Assembly: GCA_000156115.1 (NCBI GenBank)
Contig: DS995276.1
Coordinates: 3,309,274-3,373,273, forward strand
DNA from: Rhodobacteraceae bacterium HTCC2083
GTDB lineage: Bacteria; Pseudomonadota; Alphaproteobacteria; Rhodobacterales; Rhodobacteraceae
Length of the DNA: 64,000 bases
Reading direction: 5' to 3'
Shown: positions 16,441-26,909 of the stretch, piece after piece
Layout of the letters: every line of letters starts with the position of its first letter
Position numbering within the stretch: position 1 is the stretch's first letter
Notes under the pieces: model-generated
The model's input: only the letters and a program-made list of their open reading frames with translations
Database searches by the model: none
Told to the model about the DNA's origin: nothing
Translations under genes and position numbers: made by a program

Positions 16441-17958
16441 TTATCGGCGCCAAAGCTCTGGCGTCATCAAAGCGATGATTGCAAGAGTTTCCAAACGCCC
16501 CAAAATGGTCGCAGCGGCAAAACAAAGCTTGGCCCCGTTTGACAGGTCCATCAGTAAAATTGGATCAGCACCCGCCACATCCAAGAGCGGCCCTGTGGTT
16601 GAAAGCGCCGCCACCGACATTACCAAAGCATCCGAAAAAGTGGTGCCAAAGCCCGTTAGTGTAAGCGTGACCAGTGCCAGCGACATGGCAAACAACATGA
16701 AAAAGATCCACGCAGTATAAGCCCCTTGCCGCCTGATCCGGCGATTGCCCGCGCCTTTGCCACTAACTGATGAAGGATGAATGAGCCTCTGCATTTCTCG
16801 CAAGCCATTCAGGTAGAGTGTGAAGACCCGCAACAATTTGACACCGCCCGCCGTCGTCGCCACGCCGCCTCCCATCAAGGCCAACCCCAACAGGATCACG
16901 CCCGGTGTTGCCAAGCCCGACCAGCCTTGCGCCGCTTCCCATTCAGAACTGACAAAACCCGTTGTCGTCAAAAACGACAGGACTGTGAACATCCCGCCCC
17001 ATAGGGCTTTCAGACCCAGCAAAAGGTTCTCCTCTTCATTCACTTCAAGGGCCCCGAGCCAATGGCGCGCGAACAAAACTAAAGGAACACCCATGACAAG
17101 GATCAAACCGATGCGAAATTCAGCATCTTCATGCAAACCACGCGTGCTTCCAGTGATCGTGTCCGTGGAAAACGTGAGCCGCGACAAGGCAAACAAGAGA
17201 AACACAAATATCAAGAATTCAGCTGCGACCCCGACTGTGCTTTCCTCTATTCCACCAACCGCAGAAATCCCGCTGGTCGATAAGGTCGCCATCGCATGCA
17301 TCACCCCGCCAAGCGGTGTTTCCCCTGACAGTGTCAGGCAAAACCACAGCGTCAACGTGAGGCTCGTATAAATCGGGAAGAACTGCTTTGCCGCGCGGAT
17401 CAAACGTTGCCCAGGAGAGGCCGCGCGCATGTCAAAGCGGCGAATGCCTCCTTGTCCAGGCTCTGCACTCGTGGTAACTTCAAAGCCTCCCAAATTCAGC
17501 GGTGCAAGGATCGCAGCCGCCGCAATCCACATCAACAAACCACCTGACCACGCAACAATGCCGCGCCAAAGATGCAAGCTTGGCTCCAGCCTGCTGGGAT
17601 CTGGAAACATAGTCGCACCCGTGGTGGTGATCGAAGACACCATTTCAAAGTAAGAGTTCAAAAAGCTGGTGGTGCGCAGAGATTCGTAGAATGGTACTGC
17701 TAAGAAAATCGGCAAAACCGCAAAGACAGCGAAGAGTGCAAAAAGATGTTCCAACGCAGAGCTATGCGTGGGCCGCCCCGAAAATGCAATTCCGATCAGC
17801 GCGCAGAGAATTAATCCCAAAGTTGCCGAGTAAAAGAAGCTTCGCGCAACGTGAAAGGCATCTTGGGTCAGCGCGTGGATCGCCGGAATATACATCGCCA
17901 GACAAGCGAGGATCACGAAGATCAAGAAGACCGGTAAATCCAGAATACGCGAGATCAT
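16441..17958 (-). CDS. trkH: Trk-type potassium uptake protein TrkH
   Basis: A 505-residue polytopic inner-membrane protein. Repeated pore-like segments include SSITTTGATMFPDPSRL, MATLSTSGISAVGG and LSFLTTTGFVSSEWE, each carrying the conserved pore-loop glycine, and a final ALSTTGPLLDVAG. TrkH is the potassium-conducting subunit and needs TrkA for gating. The ATG at 17958 starts the first hydrophobic segment. An earlier frame start at 18018 would overlap trkA and adds a non-homologous leader, so it is rejected. It lies ten bases downstream of trkA. Confidence 0.93.
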   Translation of the reverse strand: MISRILDLPVFLIFVILACLAMYIPAIHALTQDAFHVARSFFYSATLGLILCALIGIAFSGRPTHSSALEHLFALFAVFAVLPIFLAVPFYESLRTTSFLNSYFEMVSSITTTGATMFPDPSRLEPSLHLWRGIVAWSGGLLMWIAAAAILAPLNLGGFEVTTSAEPGQGGIRRFDMRAASPGQRLIRAAKQFFPIYTSLTLTLWFCLTLSGETPLGGVMHAMATLSTSGISAVGGIEESTVGVAAEFLIFVFLLFALSRLTFSTDTITGSTRGLHEDAEFRIGLILVMGVPLVLFARHWLGALEVNEEENLLLGLKALWGGMFTVLSFLTTTGFVSSEWEAAQGWSGLATPGVILLGLALMGGGVATTAGGVKLLRVFTLYLNGLREMQRLIHPSSVSGKGAGNRRIRRQGAYTAWIFFMLFAMSLALVTLTLTGFGTTFSDALVMSVAALSTTGPLLDVAGADPILLMDLSNGAKLCFAAATILGRLETLAIIALMTPELWRR

Positions 17959-17968
17959 CGGACGCGTC

Positions 17969-19345
17969 TCAGAAAAAATCGATGGAGACTTGAAGCAAAC
18001 GCTCCACCTCGGGCACATCGGCGGTCATCGTAAACAACGCGATCACATCACCTTCGTCAATGCGTAGTTTGCCCGATGGCTTATGCAGCTTGCTGTCCTT
18101 CAACACCCCGCCAACAAGAACCCCTTCGGGAAAATCAATGTCACGGATAAGTTTGCCAGCTAAGGGCGAGGTGGACAGAACTTCCGCCTCAATCATTTCC
18201 GCTTCGGCGTCACCGATGGAGTAAACCGCGCGCACACGTCCATGCCGAATATGGCGCAAAATCGAACTCACGGTCGTGGCGCGCGGGTTGATATAGGCGT
18301 CGATTCCAAGCGGCCCCATCAGCGGTACAAGCGTCGGGTCATTGATCAAAGCGACAGCCATCGGACAACCCGCAGCTTTCGCGCGCACAGCCGCCAGCAT
18401 GTTGGTTTTATCATCATCAGTCACTGCCAAAACAGCATCCGCGCGGCTGATGTTGGCTTCTCCGAGCAATGCGCCATCCAACCCATCGCCATGCAGCACG
18501 ATCGTGCGCTCTAGCTCATCAGCGGCTATTTCAGCAATCTCACGGTTCTTTTCAATGATCTTCGCACGCACGCGGGTGGTACGTTTCTCAAGCGCTTGTG
18601 CCACGGCCAATCCAACATTGCCGCCCCCGATCAACACAACACGCTCTTGGGTGCGATGCGATTTTCCGAAAATCTCCATGGAGCGCCTGACATCTTCCAC
18701 ATGACAAAAGATGTAGCATTGATCCCCCACAAAAAGCTGATCGCCCGCTTCAGGCGCAAACAGCGTGCCCTCACGACGCACACCAACCACGATAGAGCGC
18801 AGGGTTGAAAAAAGATCTGTCAACTGACGAAGTGGCGTGTTCACAACAGGACAGGTCTCATCAATGGTAATGCCCAAAAGCTGAGCTTTGCCATCAAGAA
18901 AAGTCTCCGTGTCAAACGCAGATGGCGCGGATAGACGTTGCAAGGCTGCATCTGCCACCTCTTTTTCAGGGCTGATCACAACATCAATAGGCATGTGATC
19001 GCGCCGATAAAGATCCGAGTAGATCGCGTCGAGATAGGATTGCCCACGCAGGCGCGCAATCTTACGCGGGATCGCAAAGACGGAATGCGCAACCTGACAG
19101 GTAACCATGTTTACTTCGTCAGAATGGGTGGCAGCGATAATCATATCCGCATCACGCGCCCCTGCCCGATCCAAAATATCGGGATAGCTGGCAAAGCCCG
19201 CTATGCCCTGCACATCCAATGAATCGGTCGCACGCCGCACGAGTTCGGCGTTGTTGTCGACAACCGTCACATCGTTACGCTCACCTGAAAGATGTCGTGC
19301 AATTTGCCAGCCCACTTGGCCAGCTCCGCAAATAATGACCTTCAT
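17969..19345 (-). CDS. trkA: Trk system potassium uptake regulatory subunit TrkA
   Basis: The 458-residue protein shows the TrkA duplication: two Rossmann RCK domains (GAGQVGWQIARHLSGERNDV at the start and GGGNVGLAVAQALEKRT near residue 240), each followed by a TrkA_C domain. It binds NAD(H) and ATP/ADP on the cytoplasmic face and gates TrkH. The position directly after ntrX and before trkH is the classical alphaproteobacterial arrangement. A gap of about 160 bases upstream may carry its own promoter. Confidence 0.96.
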   Translation of the reverse strand: MKVIICGAGQVGWQIARHLSGERNDVTVVDNNAELVRRATDSLDVQGIAGFASYPDILDRAGARDADMIIAATHSDEVNMVTCQVAHSVFAIPRKIARLRGQSYLDAIYSDLYRRDHMPIDVVISPEKEVADAALQRLSAPSAFDTETFLDGKAQLLGITIDETCPVVNTPLRQLTDLFSTLRSIVVGVRREGTLFAPEAGDQLFVGDQCYIFCHVEDVRRSMEIFGKSHRTQERVVLIGGGNVGLAVAQALEKRTTRVRAKIIEKNREIAEIAADELERTIVLHGDGLDGALLGEANISRADAVLAVTDDDKTNMLAAVRAKAAGCPMAVALINDPTLVPLMGPLGIDAYINPRATTVSSILRHIRHGRVRAVYSIGDAEAEMIEAEVLSTSPLAGKLIRDIDFPEGVLVGGVLKDSKLHKPSGKLRIDEGDVIALFTMTADVPEVERLLQVSIDFF

Positions 19346-19505
19346 GTTCGGCCTTCTGCTGAACTCACGTTAGAATTGAATGACAGGTTGCGGCAATCGG
19401 GTCAATGGCAGCGCAGTGCTGTCGCGCTTCATCTTATTATATGGATTCACTCTTGCAGCTCCTTTTTGTTACTCAAAAAAGCGCGCCTTTAGGAGTTCAA
19501 TAAGA

Positions 19506-20918
19506 TCACCCAACCTTGCTTTCATCCTCTTCAACCTGCGCGATACGCGCGCCTGCTTTGTTGGTCGTAACGACCCCCAAAGACTTCAACTTGCGATGCA
19601 AGGCCGAGCGTTCCATGCCTACAAAATTCGCCGTGCGCGAAATATTTCCGCCAAAACGGTTGATCTGCGTTAGCAAATATTCACGCTCAAACGCTTCGCG
19701 CGCCTCTCGCAAAGGTAAGGTTGCAAGCGAGCCAGACAACACCACCCGTCCTTCTTCATCATTGCCCGTTTGCTCATTCGGCAATTCTCGCGCCTCAATT
19801 GGGCCAGTGCCTTCACCAAGGATCAACACGCGTTCCACCAAGTTTTTAAGCTGGCGCACATTGCCCGGCCAAACCATTGTCTGCATCAAAGCTGCTGCTT
19901 CGTCTGAGAAATCGCGCGCAGTCAAACCCTGGCTTTTGTTGCATTCATCGATAAAATACGCGCCCAAAAGCGGGATATCTTCACGACGCTCCTCCAAGGA
20001 CGGCACAGGAATTGGTACGACGTTCAAACGGTGGAACAATTCTTGACGGAAGCGTTCTGCTTCGATCTCTGCCTCCAGATCACGGCTGGTTGACGAAATG
20101 ACCCTCAAGTCTACACGCACCTTGTCAGACCCACCCACGCGGGTGAATTGTTGATCCACCAACACGCGCAAGATTTTGCCCTGCGTGCCAAGCGGCATGT
20201 CCGCGACTTCGTCGAAATAGATCACACCGCCATTGGCTTGCTCAAGCAGACCTGGCTGCACTCCTTGATCTTTACCTTCGCGTCCAAACAGCACTTCTTC
20301 CATACTCTCGGGTTCAACGCCCGCGCAATTCACAGTGACAAACGGTGCATCCGCGCGGTTGGAATTGGCGTGAACGTAGCGTGCTGCCACCTCTTTTCCT
20401 GAACCTGCGGGACCGCGCAGCAAAACCCGACCGTTCGATTTTGTCACCTTATCAAGCTGCGAAATCAACGTGCGGAACGCGGCACTATCACCGATCATTT
20501 CCGTACTTGGCGCGTCACGACGTTTCAGTGATTGGTTCTCATGACGCAAACGCGAGGTTTCCATCGCACGGCGGATCACCACCAAAAGTTGATCAATGTT
20601 GAAAGGTTTCTCGATGAAATCATACGCGCCTTGCTTGATCGCGGCGACCGCGATCTCAACGTTGCCATGTCCTGAAATGATCACCACAGGCACATCAGGA
20701 TAGTCTTTCTTGATGACCTTAAGGATATCAATCCCGTCCATAGAGCTGTCTTTCAGCCAAATATCAAGGACCATCAGAGCGGGTTGTTCTTTCGTGACCT
20801 GCGCCATGCACTCGTCCGAGGTCCCCGCAAGTCGCGTCGTGAACCCTTCGTCTTCCAAAATATCCGACACTAGCTCTCTGATATCGCGTTCGTCGTCTAC
20901 AATTAGAATGTCGCCCAT
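19506..20918 (-). CDS. ntrX: Response regulator NtrX (AAA+ domain without GAFTGA)
   Basis: A 470-residue regulator with a receiver domain (phospho-acceptor D52 in LMVLDIW), an AAA+ domain (Walker A GPAGSGKE, Walker B region GGVIYFDEVADMP) and a Fis-type helix-turn-helix (GGNISRTANFVGMERSALHRKL). Partnered with NtrY, it senses nitrogen or redox state. The sigma54-contact loop is missing: between ELFG-like VLFGREG and LLEQANGG there is no GAFTGA, as in other alphaproteobacterial NtrX proteins. Of two adjacent ATGs, 20918 is chosen because GGAG then sits at proper spacing and the family starts with this residue. Confidence 0.95.
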   Translation of the reverse strand: MGDILIVDDERDIRELVSDILEDEGFTTRLAGTSDECMAQVTKEQPALMVLDIWLKDSSMDGIDILKVIKKDYPDVPVVIISGHGNVEIAVAAIKQGAYDFIEKPFNIDQLLVVIRRAMETSRLRHENQSLKRRDAPSTEMIGDSAAFRTLISQLDKVTKSNGRVLLRGPAGSGKEVAARYVHANSNRADAPFVTVNCAGVEPESMEEVLFGREGKDQGVQPGLLEQANGGVIYFDEVADMPLGTQGKILRVLVDQQFTRVGGSDKVRVDLRVISSTSRDLEAEIEAERFRQELFHRLNVVPIPVPSLEERREDIPLLGAYFIDECNKSQGLTARDFSDEAAALMQTMVWPGNVRQLKNLVERVLILGEGTGPIEARELPNEQTGNDEEGRVVLSGSLATLPLREAREAFEREYLLTQINRFGGNISRTANFVGMERSALHRKLKSLGVVTTNKAGARIAQVEEDESKVG

Positions 20919-20963
20919 CATTCTCTCCACCATTTACTGCTTTGTTTCATTGAGGTCGCTGCC

Positions 20964-23222
20964 CTACGCATCCAACAGCGGTAATCGCACCACTGCCATC
21001 GCACCTGGACGCCCTTGCCCGTTCATCAGAGGCGCATCCGTCAAAATCAGCGAGCCCCCATGTTCTTCGATAATCTTCTTCACAATAGGCAAACCAAGAC
21101 CCGTGCCTTTGTCGCGCGTTGTAACATAAGGCTCAAACAGCCGCCCGCGATCTTCGGGCAGGCCAATGCCGCTATCCGCTATCTGGATCAGAGCCATGTT
21201 GTTGTCCTGCGTCAACGAAATCGCCACTTCGCATACGACATCAGCGTCTTCGAATTTCTCGATGTAGCTTGCAATCGCTTCGCCCGCATTCTTGATCAGA
21301 TTGGTCAGCGCTTGCGAAATCATGGTGGCATCAAACTCGGCCAGTAATTCAGTGTCAGGCAAGTTAATATCAAAAATGACATCCGGCTGCCCCGCCTCTT
21401 GCAAGATCACCGCGTCGCGCACAATTTGGGTCAGATCGCCAGAGCGGCGGTCCGGCTCCGGCATGCGCGCAAATTTACTGAACTCATCCACAATGCGGCG
21501 CAAATCACCTGTTTGGCGGATAATCACGCCCGTCATCTGCTCAAGCCGTTCTGCATCATCGCCAACTTGCGGCATGAACTTTCGTTGGATCCGTTCTGCA
21601 GACAGTTGGATCGGAGTCAGCGGGTTCTTGATCTCATGCGCAATACGGCGCGCCACATCGCCCCAAGCGGCCATGCGCTGCGCCGTCACAAGATCGGTGA
21701 CATCGTCAAAGGCCACAACAAACCCTTCAAGCGTGCCATCGTCGCGCAAACGACGCGACATGCGCACCAAAAGGTTCTCCAGCTGGCCATCGCGACTGAC
21801 TTTGATCTCGCCCTGCGTGTTGCCCATCTGGCCATTGCGTAACTTGTCGAGCAACGGGCCAAACTCAGGAACCGCAACGGACAAATCGACGTCCTGCTTA
21901 TCTTGATGCCAACCCAAAAGCCGTTCCGCTGATCGGTTCACGAAAGAGATACGACCGCTTTCATCAAGACCAACAACGCCAGAGCTGACAGAAGACAAAA
22001 CGGAGTCAAACATGCGCCGACGGCGTTCAATCTGGCGGTTGTTCTCAACAAGCGTATTGCGCTGGCCCTTCAATTGACGGGTCATCTGGTTGAAATAGCG
22101 TCCAAGCATGGCGATTTCATCATCGCCCTCTTCCTCCAAGACCTGAACATCAAGATTGCCCGCACCCACGCGCTGCGCCGCACCGGCAAGACGTCCCACG
22201 GGCCGCGAAAGTCGCTCTGCAAACCAAAGGCCAAGCCAGACAGCCGCGAGAATGAGAATGACGGCGAAGCCAATATATACCAAGCCAAACTCGAACAAAC
22301 GACGGCCACGTTCGCTTTCTTGTTGCTGATAAAACAGTGCGGTTTCTTGGGTTTCATCCAAGAGTTTCAAGATTGATCCATCGACTTCGCGGCTGACATA
22401 AAGGTATTCGTTGAGGTACCCTACAAGATTAACAACGGCGCGGAACTCGTTGTTTTCCCAATCTTTCAAGATCAGAATTCCGTCCGTGCGTGCTGTCTCA
22501 ATCTCGATCGGGGCAAGTGGGTCGAAGTCAAACATGTAAGAACGATCCCCACGTGCTTTGATTTCACCGGTGCCATCGACCACGAAGGCTTCGCGCAAAC
22601 CCCGTTGAATCTGCAACTGACCGTCGCGCAACACCTCGCCCAAGCTTGCGGTTCTCATAAAGCGCACCTCACCACGACGCGCGTTAAGGTAGTTCGCTAG
22701 CGCTTGCGCATCTTCTTGCAAATCACGGCGTTGTTCGTTTTCATAAGCTTGTGCAGCAGCTAAAGAGTTTCCCACAACACGTTGAACACGTTGAGAAAAC
22801 CACGCTTCTAAGCCCATATTGATGGTGATACCCGCAAAAATCGCAACAGTCACCGTCGGAATCAACGCCATCAATGCAAACACGCCCGTGAGGCGCAAAT
22901 GGAGTCGTGATCCAGCAGAATGCGCGCGCCTCGCTGCAATCATTTGCGCGACGCGCTGTAGCACCAAGGCGGCGACGACCAACACATATACCAGATCGAG
23001 CAAGAGAACGAAGCGCAGACCAGGACCACCCACATCCTGGTCCAGAGGACCCAGCACCAAAAAAGTCGCAAAAGCCAACATCGGCCCCAGCAAAACCACA
23101 CCTAGCGTGATCGCGTTTTGCACACGTCGTTGCCTGCGCAAATGCGACAGCCGCATCCACAACGATAGCTTTTTACGCCGCGCCAATTTGGCGGGTGCAG
23201 GTGGTGTTACAGGCTGGCTCAC
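20964..23222 (-). CDS. ntrY: Sensor histidine kinase NtrY
   Basis: A large membrane sensor kinase: four predicted membrane segments enclosing a periplasmic domain of about 200 residues, then HAMP (RLAGAAQRVGAGNLDVQV), PAS, HisKA (HEIKNPLTPIQLSAERIQRKF, phospho-histidine) and HATPase with DSGIGLPEDRG and GTGLGLPIVKKI. It phosphorylates NtrX. The GTG at 23222 is chosen because GAGGG lies six bases upstream and the chain MSQPVTPPAPAKLARRK fits the cytoplasmic lead-in. A GTG at 23312 would lengthen the protein by 30 residues but has no ribosome-binding site. Confidence 0.93.
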   Translation of the reverse strand: MSQPVTPPAPAKLARRKKLSLWMRLSHLRRQRRVQNAITLGVVLLGPMLAFATFLVLGPLDQDVGGPGLRFVLLLDLVYVLVVAALVLQRVAQMIAARRAHSAGSRLHLRLTGVFALMALIPTVTVAIFAGITINMGLEAWFSQRVQRVVGNSLAAAQAYENEQRRDLQEDAQALANYLNARRGEVRFMRTASLGEVLRDGQLQIQRGLREAFVVDGTGEIKARGDRSYMFDFDPLAPIEIETARTDGILILKDWENNEFRAVVNLVGYLNEYLYVSREVDGSILKLLDETQETALFYQQQESERGRRLFEFGLVYIGFAVILILAAVWLGLWFAERLSRPVGRLAGAAQRVGAGNLDVQVLEEEGDDEIAMLGRYFNQMTRQLKGQRNTLVENNRQIERRRRMFDSVLSSVSSGVVGLDESGRISFVNRSAERLLGWHQDKQDVDLSVAVPEFGPLLDKLRNGQMGNTQGEIKVSRDGQLENLLVRMSRRLRDDGTLEGFVVAFDDVTDLVTAQRMAAWGDVARRIAHEIKNPLTPIQLSAERIQRKFMPQVGDDAERLEQMTGVIIRQTGDLRRIVDEFSKFARMPEPDRRSGDLTQIVRDAVILQEAGQPDVIFDINLPDTELLAEFDATMISQALTNLIKNAGEAIASYIEKFEDADVVCEVAISLTQDNNMALIQIADSGIGLPEDRGRLFEPYVTTRDKGTGLGLPIVKKIIEEHGGSLILTDAPLMNGQGRPGAMAVVRLPLLDA

Positions 23223-23327
23223 GCGCTGCCCTCGATCTATAGGAGCGTTCGCTCCACCGCCAAAATTGTGGCTCTCGTTTGTGGAAACGCAAAAGCGATG
23301 CCAATGGGCCACGTTTATGTTGCGGTT

Positions 23328-24695
23328 TTACATCAATTTGCGGCGCCGTGTCACGCGAATATCGAGGTCAGTAATTTTCTTGCGCAAGGTATTGCGGTTA
23401 ATACCTAATAATTCGGCACATTTAGCCTGATTTCCGCCCGTCGCTTCTAATGATATTTCTATCAGTGGCTGCTCAAATTCACGCAAAATTCGCGTATAAA
23501 TACCTGCGGGCGGTAAGGATCCACCGTGTAAATCGAAATATCGCCTCAGATGACGCTCTACGGAGGACGACAGTTTCTCGGTCGATGTGCCCCCTGTAAG
23601 AATCGGATCAAGGTCAGGCTGATTGCCCAACACGGCCTCCACTTCTGAACGTGCAATCTCATCGCTGCGCGCGCTTAGCCCCAACCTGCGCATCGCATTT
23701 TCCAACTGGCGCACGTTGCCTGGCCAGCTGTAGTTGTGGATTAGCTTTGCCGCATCTGCTCTGAGTTTCCGCGTGACAGCACCGCTACCTTTCGATTTAG
23801 CAAGGAAATGTGTGGCAAGCAGATCGATATCGTCCACACGTTCGCGCAGAGCGGGCACATTCAGCGTCGCGCCATCAAGGCGGTAATAAAGATCCTGACG
23901 GAGCGCGCCGTTTTCCAAACGGCTGGCCAAGTCCACCAACGAGGTTGCTATAAAGCGCGGCACGTGGTCACCGGGTGCATCCATCATGCGCACCAGTCGC
24001 GCTTGCGCTTGTATGTCGAAATCTGCAATTTCTTCGATCAAAAGCGTGCCGCCCTTAACACGTGCTAAAACACGCGCAGGCCCTTCGATATCTTGCAGAT
24101 CTAGAGCTGTGACCGTGACAAACGGCAAAATTCGGCGGTCCGAAAAATCATGAATCGTGCGGGAAATTGCGGTTTTTCCAGTACCGGATTCCCCCGTGAG
24201 CAAGACCGGTATATCCGTATTCATAACCCGCGCCATTAACGTGTAGAGCGCCTGCATTACTGGGGTTTTGCCAACCAAAGGCAGCTCATCCTGCGCATCC
24301 TCTGTCTTGTCTGAACGCGGGGCTTTTGTTCCGCTCGCATCCAATGCACGCGCGGTACGTTTCATCAAATCGGGCAGATCAAAGGGCTTTGGCAGGTAAT
24401 CATAGGCCCCTGCCTCATTGGCCTTGATCGCAGTCATGATCGTGTTTTGCGCGGAGATAACGATCACCGGCATGCCCGGACGGTCTTCTTGTATCTTTGG
24501 CAGCATTTCTAAGCCGTTTCCGTCTGGCATCATCACATCTGAAATGACAACATCGCCGCGCCCTTCTGCGATCCATCGCATCAATGTCGTCAACGAAGAC
24601 GTCGCGTGCACCCGGCAGCCCGCACGCGTCAAAGCTTGGGTTAGAACCGTGCGAATTGTGCGATCGTCGTCCGCGACTAGAACCGTTCCATCCAT
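23328..24695 (-). CDS. ntrC: Nitrogen regulator NtrC (GAFTGA-less, sigma70-type)
   Basis: A 455-residue protein with a receiver domain (D53 in [13 protein letters not shown]), an AAA+ domain (Walker A GESGTGKT; Walker B-like [13 protein letters not shown]) and a Fis helix-turn-helix ([22 protein letters not shown]). The GAFTGA loop that touches sigma54 is absent: the segment runs [22 protein letters not shown]. Rhodobacter capsulatus NtrC has the same loss and is known to activate sigma70 RNA polymerase. The start overlaps the ntrB stop (TGATG), so the two are translationally coupled. Confidence 0.95.
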   Translation of the reverse strand: MDGTVLVADDDRTIRTVLTQALTRAGCRVHATSSLTTLMRWIAEGRGDVVISDVMMPDGNGLEMLPKIQEDRPGMPVIVISAQNTIMTAIKANEAGAYDYLPKPFDLPDLMKRTARALDASGTKAPRSDKTEDAQDELPLVGKTPVMQALYTLMARVMNTDIPVLLTGESGTGKTAISRTIHDFSDRRILPFVTVTALDLQDIEGPARVLARVKGGTLLIEEIADFDIQAQARLVRMMDAPGDHVPRFIATSLVDLASRLENGALRQDLYYRLDGATLNVPALRERVDDIDLLATHFLAKSKGSGAVTRKLRADAAKLIHNYSWPGNVRQLENAMRRLGLSARSDEIARSEVEAVLGNQPDLDPILTGGTSTEKLSSSVERHLRRYFDLHGGSLPPAGIYTRILREFEQPLIEISLEATGGNQAKCAELLGINRNTLRKKITDLDIRVTRRRKLM

Positions 24696-25780
24696 CAACT
24701 AATATCCTTTTTCTCAAGCGCATCAGCCGTCGCCACAGGCAGTGAAATTCGAAAAGCCGTGTGACCGGGCACTGAATCGACAGCGACCCAGCCGCCATGA
24801 TCGGCAATAATCTTTGATACCAGCGCGAGACCCAGCCCTGTGCCGTTTTCACGCCCTGACACGAAAGGATCAAACACACTGTCTTCCAAATCTGGCGGCA
24901 GTCCCGGACCATCATCGACGATCTCTATCTGCAGCGGCAGCGGCCGACCCGCATTACCAGCGCGGCGCAAACTGAACGAATGCTCATAGAACGTGCGCAA
25001 CCGGATCGTACCACCGCGCTTACCCGCTGCTTCAGAGGCATTCTTGAGCAGGTTCAAGATCACTTGTAACATTTGATCTGCGTCAGCATGCGCGTGGGGC
25101 AAGGAGGGATCATACTGCTCCACAACACTCATATGTGCGCCAACACCCAACAAGGTCGAGCGCCGCGCGCGATCGAGCACATCGTGCAAATTCACACTTC
25201 CCAACTCGGGCGGTCTGAGATTGCCAAATTGCTCAACCTGTTCGAGCAATTTCACAATCCTGCGCGATTCCTCGACTATGAGATCAGTCAGTTCCAAATC
25301 TTCGGCCTTGAGGTTCATCGACAACAATTGCGCAGCGCCTGTTATCCCCGCCAAGGGGTTTTTAATTTCATGGGCCAGCATTTCTGCCATGCCAATCGCG
25401 GATTTCGCCGCTGATTTTACGCTTTGGCTTTGGCTCAAACGTCCGGCAAGCTCACGCGGAGAGATCATCAAGATCATCATCCCGTCAACTCCAACCATTG
25501 GCGCAAGCTTCAAGCTGCATAAGAGCGGCGCTCGCTCACCCGTGCTCACATCCACATCGTTCACATAAAGCGGGGAGGCATTTTCGCGTGCGCGCTTCAA
25601 CGCTTGCTCAATCGGGGCATCCACAGCCAGTCGATCCCAAACCGGCGTTCCGCTTAGCGCTTTTGCCGAGTTGTTAAAAAACGTTTCCGCAGCAGGATTG
25701 ATATCCACAATTTTGTCGTCCTGATCTATCAAGACAGTGGCAAGCGGCAAGGATTGCCAAAGATATGCGTTTGAATTCAT
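24695..25780 (-). CDS. ntrB: Nitrogen sensor histidine kinase NtrB
   Basis: A 361-residue soluble kinase/phosphatase with an N-terminal PAS domain ([21 protein letters not shown]), HisKA ([18 protein letters not shown], phospho-histidine) and HATPase ([36 protein letters not shown]). No membrane segment is present, as expected for a cytoplasmic sensor controlled by PII proteins. It phosphorylates NtrC when nitrogen is short. The ATG overlaps the stop of dusB by four bases. Confidence 0.96.
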   Translation of the reverse strand: MNSNAYLWQSLPLATVLIDQDDKIVDINPAAETFFNNSAKALSGTPVWDRLAVDAPIEQALKRARENASPLYVNDVDVSTGERAPLLCSLKLAPMVGVDGMMILMISPRELAGRLSQSQSVKSAAKSAIGMAEMLAHEIKNPLAGITGAAQLLSMNLKAEDLELTDLIVEESRRIVKLLEQVEQFGNLRPPELGSVNLHDVLDRARRSTLLGVGAHMSVVEQYDPSLPHAHADADQMLQVILNLLKNASEAAGKRGGTIRLRTFYEHSFSLRRAGNAGRPLPLQIEIVDDGPGLPPDLEDSVFDPFVSGRENGTGLGLALVSKIIADHGGWVAVDSVPGHTAFRISLPVATADALEKKDIS

Positions 25781-26772
25781 GCGACGGCCTCGCTTGTATC
25801 ATGGCTTGCCAAAGCGCGCGGCAGGAGCGCCATGACATCTTTGGACGTGCGTGTGGTTAGAAGGGTTTTGCGGATGTCCACTGGTGTGCGGGCATCATCC
25901 ATATACCAGCCCAAATGCTTGCGCGCGACGCGGCTGCCCAGTGCTTCGCCGTAAAACACAAGCATATTTGCATAGTGACCTTGCACCATATCAATCAGCG
26001 CTGCGCCTTTCGGAATCTTGGGTGCAGGCAAACCGTGTAGCTCAGCCGCGATCTGCGCCAAGATCCAAGGACGTCCCTGCGCGCCGCGCCCAACCATGAT
26101 GCCATCCGCGCCACTTTGTGACAGCGCCGCGCGTGCAGTCGCCACATCAACGATATCACCATTCGCAATCACGGGGATACGCACCGCAGCTTTGATCCCT
26201 TTGATCGCGCTCCAATTGGCCTGCCCTTTATAAAATTGACAGCGCGTGCGTCCGTGGATCGTAATCATTTGTATTCCCGCAGATTCAGCCCGTACAGCCA
26301 GTTCTGCGGCGTTCAATAGATGATTATCCCAGCCCAATCGCGTCTTCAAAGTAACGGGCACATCAACAGCCCCAACCACCGCTTCGATCAAAGTCAGCGC
26401 GTGATCGAGGTCTTTCATCAAAGCAGAGCCGGAATAGCCGCTCGTCACTTTCTTAGCGGGACACCCCATATTGATATCGATAATTTGCGCCCCATTGCCT
26501 GCAGCAAGACGCGCGGCTTCGGCCATCCAATAGGCCTCTCGCCCTGCAATCTGCACCGATGTGCGCGCCGCGCCAAAACCCAGCTCTGCTTTTTCACGCA
26601 CGCCAGGTTTAGCTTTTACCATTTCTTGGCTCGCAACCATTTCGCTGACCACTAAACCTGCGCCGAAACTGCAGACAAGATTGCGAAACGGCAGGTCGGT
26701 AATGCCTGCCAAAGGCGCGAGCAATACTGGCGGAGTCAGTTGGGTGGGCCCGATGTGAAGTGTCGCTGTCAT
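25777..26772 (-). CDS. dusB: tRNA-dihydrouridine synthase DusB (NifR3)
   Basis: A 331-residue FMN enzyme that reduces uridines in tRNA. Motifs include VLLAPLAGITDLPFRNLV, IDINMGCPAKKV (the catalytic cysteine), DVPVTLKTRLGWD, ITIHGRTRCQFYKG and GDGIMVGRGAQGRPW-like GADGIMVGRG. Located at the head of the ntr cluster, it is the nifR3 gene of the classical nifR3-ntrBC operon. I chose the ATG at 26772, whose product starts at the usual position before the first beta strand. An ATG seven codons upstream (26793) is also possible; neither has a strong ribosome-binding site. Confidence 0.93.
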   Translation of the reverse strand: MTATLHIGPTQLTPPVLLAPLAGITDLPFRNLVCSFGAGLVVSEMVASQEMVKAKPGVREKAELGFGAARTSVQIAGREAYWMAEAARLAAGNGAQIIDINMGCPAKKVTSGYSGSALMKDLDHALTLIEAVVGAVDVPVTLKTRLGWDNHLLNAAELAVRAESAGIQMITIHGRTRCQFYKGQANWSAIKGIKAAVRIPVIANGDIVDVATARAALSQSGADGIMVGRGAQGRPWILAQIAAELHGLPAPKIPKGAALIDMVQGHYANMLVFYGEALGSRVARKHLGWYMDDARTPVDIRKTLLTTRTSKDVMALLPRALASHDTSEAVA

Positions 26773-26816
26773 GTAGAGTTTATAGAAAGGCATGGGCGCA
26801 GGCTCAATGCAGTTAC

Positions 26817-26869
26817 GTGCAAATAATAGGCGAATTCATGTTTGTGCGTATTTTTTGTGCAAATAGCAC
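26817..26869. promoter_or_regulatory. Repeated GTGCAAATA motif in the divergent dusB/ispDF promoter region
   Basis: GTGCAAATA occurs at 26817-26825 and again at 26857-26865, 40 bases apart. The second copy extends into the dyad GTGC-N5-GCAC (26857-26869). The position between divergent genes suggests a regulator binding site for the ntr operon. No regulator can be named: the half-sites are reversed relative to the enteric NtrC consensus. Confidence 0.3.
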
Positions 26870-26909
26870 CTTCATTGCACGCCACATGTCAGCGCGATAA
26901 GACTGGATC

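Noticed and set aside
26857..26869. NtrC binding site between dusB and ispDF
   Set aside because: The dyad is GTGC-N5-GCAC, the inverse orientation of the enteric consensus; kept only as an unassigned motif.
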